DNA of 9,750 nucleotides from Candidatus Delongbacteria bacterium. Lineage in GTDB: Bacteria; UBA4055. The DNA is taken from contig JAFGVM010000070.1 in the NCBI GenBank assembly GCA_016937995.1, forward strand, positions 1-9,750, written 5' to 3'. Shown piece after piece: positions 7,484 through 9,750 of the stretch (the stretch's first letter is position 1; each line of letters starts with the position of its first letter). A model generated the notes under the pieces. It ran no database searches and was not told the DNA's origin. It saw only the letters and a list, made by a program, of their open reading frames with translations. The position numbers and the translations under genes were made by a program.

Positions 7484-7512
7484 TTGCAAAAATATAAGTA
7501 GTTATATATATT
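7484..7512 (+). promoter_or_regulatory. Predicted promoter of the tyrosine recombinase
   Basis: TTGCAA (7484-7489), a 17-bp spacer and TATATT (7507-7512) lie in the short gap between the gdhA terminator and the recombinase start. The -35 is weaker than in the gdhA promoter and the -10 is the same. No strong Shine-Dalgarno follows, so expression is probably modest. Confidence 0.6.
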
Positions 7513-7545
7513 GATATTTTATAAAATTATATTTGATGTGAAAAT

Positions 7546-8418
7546 ATGAATGAAGAAGCTAAAGAGAAGTATCTCGATTTATTAAAACTTAAAAATTACA
7601 GTAAGGCCACGATAAAGTCTTACGGTCATTGCTTTGATCTGTTTTTGGAACATTTCAAAAATGTTGACATTAATAATCTTACTAAAGACGACATCACAAG
7701 TTTTCTAATAAAAGAACATGAAAAAGGCTTATCATACGGTTATCAGAATCAGATAATCAATGCAATTAAGTTTTATTACGAGAAAGTTCTTAAGCAAAAG
7801 AGAGAACTTTATGATATCCCAAGAGCAAAAAGACCACAAAAACTTCCAGTTGTTTTCAGCGAAGAAGAAGTGCTCAAATTGATTGGAAGCATTGATAATT
7901 TAAAACATAAATCCATATTATACCTTATTTACTCTGCCGGATTAAGGATCAGTGAAGCAGTGAACATGAAAATTGCCGATATCGACTCAAAAAGAAATGT
8001 AGTGATCGTACGGGGCGGAAAAGGTAAAAAAGACAGGACAACACTTCTTTCAGAGAAATTACTTTTAATGTTAAGAAAGTATTATGTACAGTTTAGACCT
8101 AAAGATTTTCTGTTTGAAGGAGAAAATGGTGGTCAATATTCTATAAAAAGTATACAGAATGTTTTCAACAGGGCATTAACGAGATCTGGGATAAGAAAAA
8201 AAGCAACAGTACATTCATTAAGACACAGCTTTGCAACTCATCTACTTGAACACGGGACAGACTTAAGATATATTCAGCAATTACTGGGACATAACAGTTC
8301 AAAGACAACAGAGATATATACACACATTACGAAGAAGGGAATGGACAAAATAAAGAGTCCACTAGACAACCTAGAAGTACAGGAGAAAAAAACGCCATAT
8401 GGCGGTTTGCCATTTTAA
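7546..8418 (+). CDS. Tyrosine recombinase, Xer/IntI-like, next to attC-like sites
   Basis: A 290-residue site-specific recombinase. An N-terminal SAM-like core-binding domain (about 1-90) precedes the catalytic domain (about 100-270). All catalytic residues are present: R134 (AGLRISE), K159 (GGKGKKDR), H223 and R226 (HSLRHSF), H249 (LLGHNS) and the nucleophile Y258 (EIYTH). The KSPLDNL tail after the nucleophile resembles the RSPLD of integron integrases and related recombinases. However, the extra segment that classical IntI carries between the lysine and HxxR motifs (ALERKYPxAG in IntI1) is missing, so this is Xer-like in architecture. The last codons (KKTPYGGLPF) are written by a palindromic repeat that recurs 50 bp downstream. 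Cassette-like sequence starts 48 bp after its stop in the same orientation, as in the few integrons whose array follows the integrase 3' end. I infer that it recombines those sites. Confidence 0.88.
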   Translation: MNEEAKEKYLDLLKLKNYSKATIKSYGHCFDLFLEHFKNVDINNLTKDDITSFLIKEHEKGLSYGYQNQIINAIKFYYEKVLKQKRELYDIPRAKRPQKLPVVFSEEEVLKLIGSIDNLKHKSILYLIYSAGLRISEAVNMKIADIDSKRNVVIVRGGKGKKDRTTLLSEKLLLMLRKYYVQFRPKDFLFEGENGGQYSIKSIQNVFNRALTRSGIRKKATVHSLRHSFATHLLEHGTDLRYIQQLLGHNSSKTTEIYTHITKKGMDKIKSPLDNLEVQEKKTPYGGLPF

Positions 8419-8461
8419 CCAGGCACAAACTGGACAGCAAAACGCCATATGGCGTTTTGCC
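8389..8461 (+). repeat. Two direct copies of a palindromic repeat at the recombinase 3' end
   Basis: AACGCCATATGGCG occurs at 8391-8404 and 8441-8454, exactly 50 bp apart; identity continues to 8411 and 8461 with one difference (G8405 versus T8455). Each copy contains the 12-bp palindrome CGCCATATGGCG. In the second copy the symmetry extends to a perfect 24 bp (8437-8460, half-site GCAAAACGCCAT). The first copy encodes the recombinase C-terminus. Placed next to the first GTT site, they could be recombinase-binding sites, comparable to the direct repeats of attI1, or a hairpin. That role is inferred. Confidence 0.75.
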
Positions 8462-8486
8462 GCACGTTAGCTGAAATACCACACAC
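8459..8486 (+). other. Candidate attI-cassette junction (GTTAGCTG core)
   Basis: GTTAGCTG (8466-8473) is followed by AAA and TACCACACAC (8477-8486). Both blocks reappear as exact complements, in inverse order, at 9592-9613. In integrons, strand exchange falls between G and TT of a GTT core, so the cassette would begin at 8467. This box deviates slightly from the GTTRRRY consensus (C at the sixth position). No host gene overlaps it. Confidence 0.6.
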
Positions 8487-8502
8487 AAAGGAGCTTTTTT
8501 AT

Positions 8503-8565
8503 ATGATCTATATTTTAGTTGAAATTAATAAAATATATTTGTACAATTCACTAGAAATCCAGTAA
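8503..8565 (+). CDS. Possible 20-codon leader ORF in the cassette
   Basis: ATG at 8503 opens 20 codons ending in TAA (MIYILVEINKIYLYNSLEIQ). It is preceded by AAGGAG (8488-8493) with a 9-nt gap, a good ribosome binding site. It would be translated only from transcripts started upstream, because the cassette promoter at 8519-8547 lies inside it. It could be a leader peptide or an accident of the AT-rich start; nothing else supports it. Confidence 0.25.
   Translation: MIYILVEINKIYLYNSLEIQ
8519..8547 (+). promoter_or_regulatory. Predicted promoter carried by the cassette
   Basis: TTGAAA (8519-8524), a 17-bp spacer and TACAAT (8542-8547) lie within the cassette, about 37 nt before the 56-codon gene. 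Most integron cassettes lack promoters; those carrying one are often toxin-antitoxin or other self-sufficient functions. Confidence 0.6.
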
Positions 8566-8583
8566 TTATCAGGAGGAAGTAAG

Positions 8584-8754
8584 ATGCAAAAACTTATCAC
8601 GATTTATGTAAACGGTTTTAGACTAGAAGAATTTTCTGCTAATGAACATTTAAATAAATATCTTAGTGATGGATGGTACATTGTTTCTGTTACGACAGCA
8701 GGTTCTGGTGAAAAAGTCAAATGGTTAATAACTGTTGTTTTAGGTAAAGACTGA
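8584..8754 (+). CDS. Small cassette protein, DUF4177-like (56 aa)
   Basis: A short gene with a near-ideal ribosome binding site (AGGAGG at 8571-8576, 7 nt before the ATG), stronger than those of most host genes here. The protein starts with a beta-like stretch (KLITIYVNG), has a probable helix (EFSANEHLNKYLSDG) and ends in two hydrophobic strands (GWYIVSVTTAG and KWLITVVLG). The pattern 'LNxxLxxGWxIVSVT' followed by a strand resembles small DUF4177-type proteins, whose function is not settled. No membrane segment or signal peptide is evident. The stop is 7 nt before the start of the 271-residue gene, so the two are probably translationally coupled and may act together. A role as partner or antitoxin is speculation. 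Confidence 0.75.
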   Translation: MQKLITIYVNGFRLEEFSANEHLNKYLSDGWYIVSVTTAGSGEKVKWLITVVLGKD

Positions 8755-8761
8755 GCTGTAT

Positions 8762-9577
8762 ATGGCAATGTTTATTAATATTTCTTGGCCACAAAACAAA
8801 AGGTTGAAAGTAGCAACTTCGGCTCATGCGTTCTCTTTGATACATAATTCTCTGAATACCTCAACTTTTGTTTCAATGATCGGGAGTGATTTGATTGTTA
8901 ATGGATTATTTGACATCACGAACCTTGTTCCAGATGTTGATCGATATCGTATTTTGTCAAATGTACTATCTTCACATAATAATTGTACGGTTTGTCCAAA
9001 TAATAATAACTTTAAAGATATATTACCCAGCCAGTCATCCTCTTTTGATAAAACGATTGTTCTAGTTATCGAATCACCTCACGATCATGAATTTATCTAT
9101 TTAAATAATAATCTTGTCCCAATTGCACCCGCACAAGCTAATAAGAAAAAAAGAGGGGCTGGATTCGCTATAGAAAATTATTTGAAATGTAACATCCTAT
9201 CACAGATATCAAACTATCCACAACATAATGTCAGAATTATTATAGCTAATCCAATTCAATTTCAGACTTCGTTATTTGTAATTCATAAGAAAGGCGGTCG
9301 AATAGCAAAAGATCTTAGAAATTCGGTTTGGCAAGCCCTATGGCGTCAAAAAAATATTCGGGCCAATTTTTTTGATAGATTAAAATGCTATGAGCCGGAT
9401 TTAATAATTAATTCTTGTACTGGGGGTCAAGATAAACGTGGTAGCTTGAATTATTTTATTAGTAAATTTCTTGTCCAGCACAGTTTTAGCTATATTTCTT
9501 ATAAAACAGGTCATCCTTCATCTGTATGGTACAGAACAATAAACGGTCGTCCTTTTGCGAAGGTAACAAAAATATAG
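8762..9577 (+). CDS. Uncharacterised cassette protein, possible uracil-DNA-glycosylase-like fold (271 aa)
   Basis: I do not recognise this protein by name. Visible blocks are a Cys pair CTVC (75-78), VLVIESPHDHE (100-110) then PAQ (123-125) and GAGFAI (132-137), VRIIIANPIQFQTS (157-170), a basic middle ending LRNSVWQALW (185-194), PDLIINSCTGG (212-222) and TGHPSSVW (249-256). The order of an acidic/proline loop after a strand, an Asn after a strand, a strand with a Gly-rich end, and a late HPS recalls uracil-DNA glycosylases (GExPG ... N ... HPS), so a nucleic-acid-acting enzyme of that fold is a tentative inference. No membrane segment. No Shine-Dalgarno precedes ATG 8762; translation probably depends on the upstream 56-codon gene. 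ATG 8768 is an alternative start. The gene runs to within 30 bp of the cassette end. Confidence 0.8.
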   Translation: MAMFINISWPQNKRLKVATSAHAFSLIHNSLNTSTFVSMIGSDLIVNGLFDITNLVPDVDRYRILSNVLSSHNNCTVCPNNNNFKDILPSQSSSFDKTIVLVIESPHDHEFIYLNNNLVPIAPAQANKKKRGAGFAIENYLKCNILSQISNYPQHNVRIIIANPIQFQTSLFVIHKKGGRIAKDLRNSVWQALWRQKNIRANFFDRLKCYEPDLIINSCTGGQDKRGSLNYFISKFLVQHSFSYISYKTGHPSSVWYRTINGRPFAKVTKI

Positions 9578-9591
9578 GATAATATCTCTCA

Positions 9592-9675
9592 GTGTGTGGT
9601 ACTTGCAGCTAACATTGGAAAAATGACTTGACCCGAGTTATATTTTATCTAGTGAGCTTTTTTCCATGACCGTTA
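9592..9675 (+). other. Candidate attC site at the cassette end
   Basis: The outer block GTGTGTGGTA (9592-9601) and R''-like CAGCTAAC (9606-9613) complement the cassette start. Next, ATTGGAAAAA (9614-9623) pairs with TTTTTCCAT (9659-9667) with one T left unpaired, followed by GACC and GTTA (9672-9675), which pairs with TAAC (9610-9613). This gives two paired boxes, a roughly 35-nt central region and an extrahelical base, as expected of an attC that is recombined as a folded single strand. The central region shows no clear long stem. Confidence 0.55.
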
Positions 9676-9737
9676 TGATCAATTGCAACTTTAAATAACG
9701 GTAGAGGAGGTAGAAGATGTTATACAAGCCTATTTAA
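9670..9737 (+). other. Start of a possible second cassette: hairpin, strong RBS and a 6-codon ORF
   Basis: CCGTTAT (9670-9676) is the exact complement of ATAACGG (9695-9701), making a hairpin that starts at the presumed recombination point. GAGGAGG (9704-9710) follows, then ATG at 9717 opening MLYKPI before TAA at 9737. The ribosome binding site is as strong as that inside the first cassette, but the ORF is tiny, so it may be a leader peptide or not a gene. The window ends 13 bases later. Confidence 0.35.
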
Positions 9738-9750
9738 CCCGATTAAAAAA

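Larger units (their letters stand above)
8467..9672 (+). mobile_element. Integron-type gene cassette with promoter and two genes
   Basis: A segment of about 1206 bp bounded by two GTT cores in the same orientation. Its first bases (TTAGCTG) complete a perfect 8-bp pairing with CAGCTAAC near its end once the ends are joined into a circle. This is the hallmark of a cassette carrying its own attC, because a cassette's first bases belong to its own attC. It contains a promoter, a 56-codon gene and a 271-codon gene in the integrase direction, with minimal non-coding DNA. Neither a transposase nor an obvious target duplication is present. The alternative is a small transposon-like unit with 23/24-bp inverted ends. 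Confidence 0.6.

Noticed and set aside
8391-8461. CRISPR array
   Set aside because: Only two repeat copies, one of them inside a coding sequence, and no cas genes; the palindromes fit a recombination site better.
8464-9615. Terminal inverted repeats of an insertion sequence or transposon (ACGTTAGCTG...CACACAC)
   Set aside because: No transposase lies between them, no target-site duplication is visible next to them, and the joined ends form an attC-like pairing at a GTT core. Retained only as the alternative explanation.

Overview
This is an AT-rich bacterial window with six host-type genes, one tRNA, a tyrosine recombinase and, downstream of it, what looks like a single integron-type gene cassette. 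The gene set (GAF/HD-GYP phosphodiesterase, corrinoid adenosyltransferase, a large PEP/pyruvate-binding protein with receiver-like domains, sirtuin, NADP-type glutamate dehydrogenase, tRNA-Lys without encoded CCA) suggests an uncultured lineage related to the FCB group (Bacteroidetes and relatives). The best promoters (TTGACA/TTGACT, 17 bp, TATATT or TACAAT) are classical sigma-70, and HD-GYP proteins are uncommon in Bacteroidetes proper, so I would not place it inside that phylum. The taxonomic call is inference.

Layout. 1-240: a duplicated promoter-like segment, tRNA-Lys(UUU) and a terminator. 241-1960, minus strand: a likely operon of corrinoid adenosyltransferase then GAF-HD-GYP, driven by a strong promoter at 1990-2018 whose -10 lies in a 16-bp palindrome. 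2090-5053, plus: a 987-residue PEP/pyruvate-binding protein, convergent by 7 bp with a sirtuin (5061-5768, minus). 5913-7440, plus: gdhA as a complete transcription unit, with a sigma-70 promoter, a 9-bp-arm inverted repeat over the -10/start region, a good ribosome binding site and an intrinsic terminator.

7484-9750 is the accessory region. A 290-residue Xer/IntI-like tyrosine recombinase has its own promoter. Its last codons run into the first of two direct repeats (AACGCCATATGGCG, 50 bp apart); the second is the core of a perfect 24-bp palindrome. Just after it lies GTTAGCTG, and about 1.1 kb later the complement CAGCTAAC, followed by a stem-forming stretch ending at another GTTA. This is the expected geometry of an integron cassette: excision between G and TT at both sites would release a circle of about 1206 bp whose attC arms pair perfectly (CAGCTAAC/GTTAGCTG), with a further 10 bp of pairing outside them.

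The cassette carries its own promoter and two closely spaced genes: a 56-residue protein resembling small DUF4177-type proteins, and a 271-residue protein I do not recognise by name. The latter's motif order (ESPHDHE, NPIQFQTS, INSCTGG, GHPSS) recalls the uracil-DNA glycosylase superfamily. The recombinase lacks the extra segment that defines classical IntI, so this may be an integron-like system run by a Xer-like enzyme, with cassettes lying downstream of and in the same direction as the integrase. A second cassette may begin at 9673 and runs off the window.
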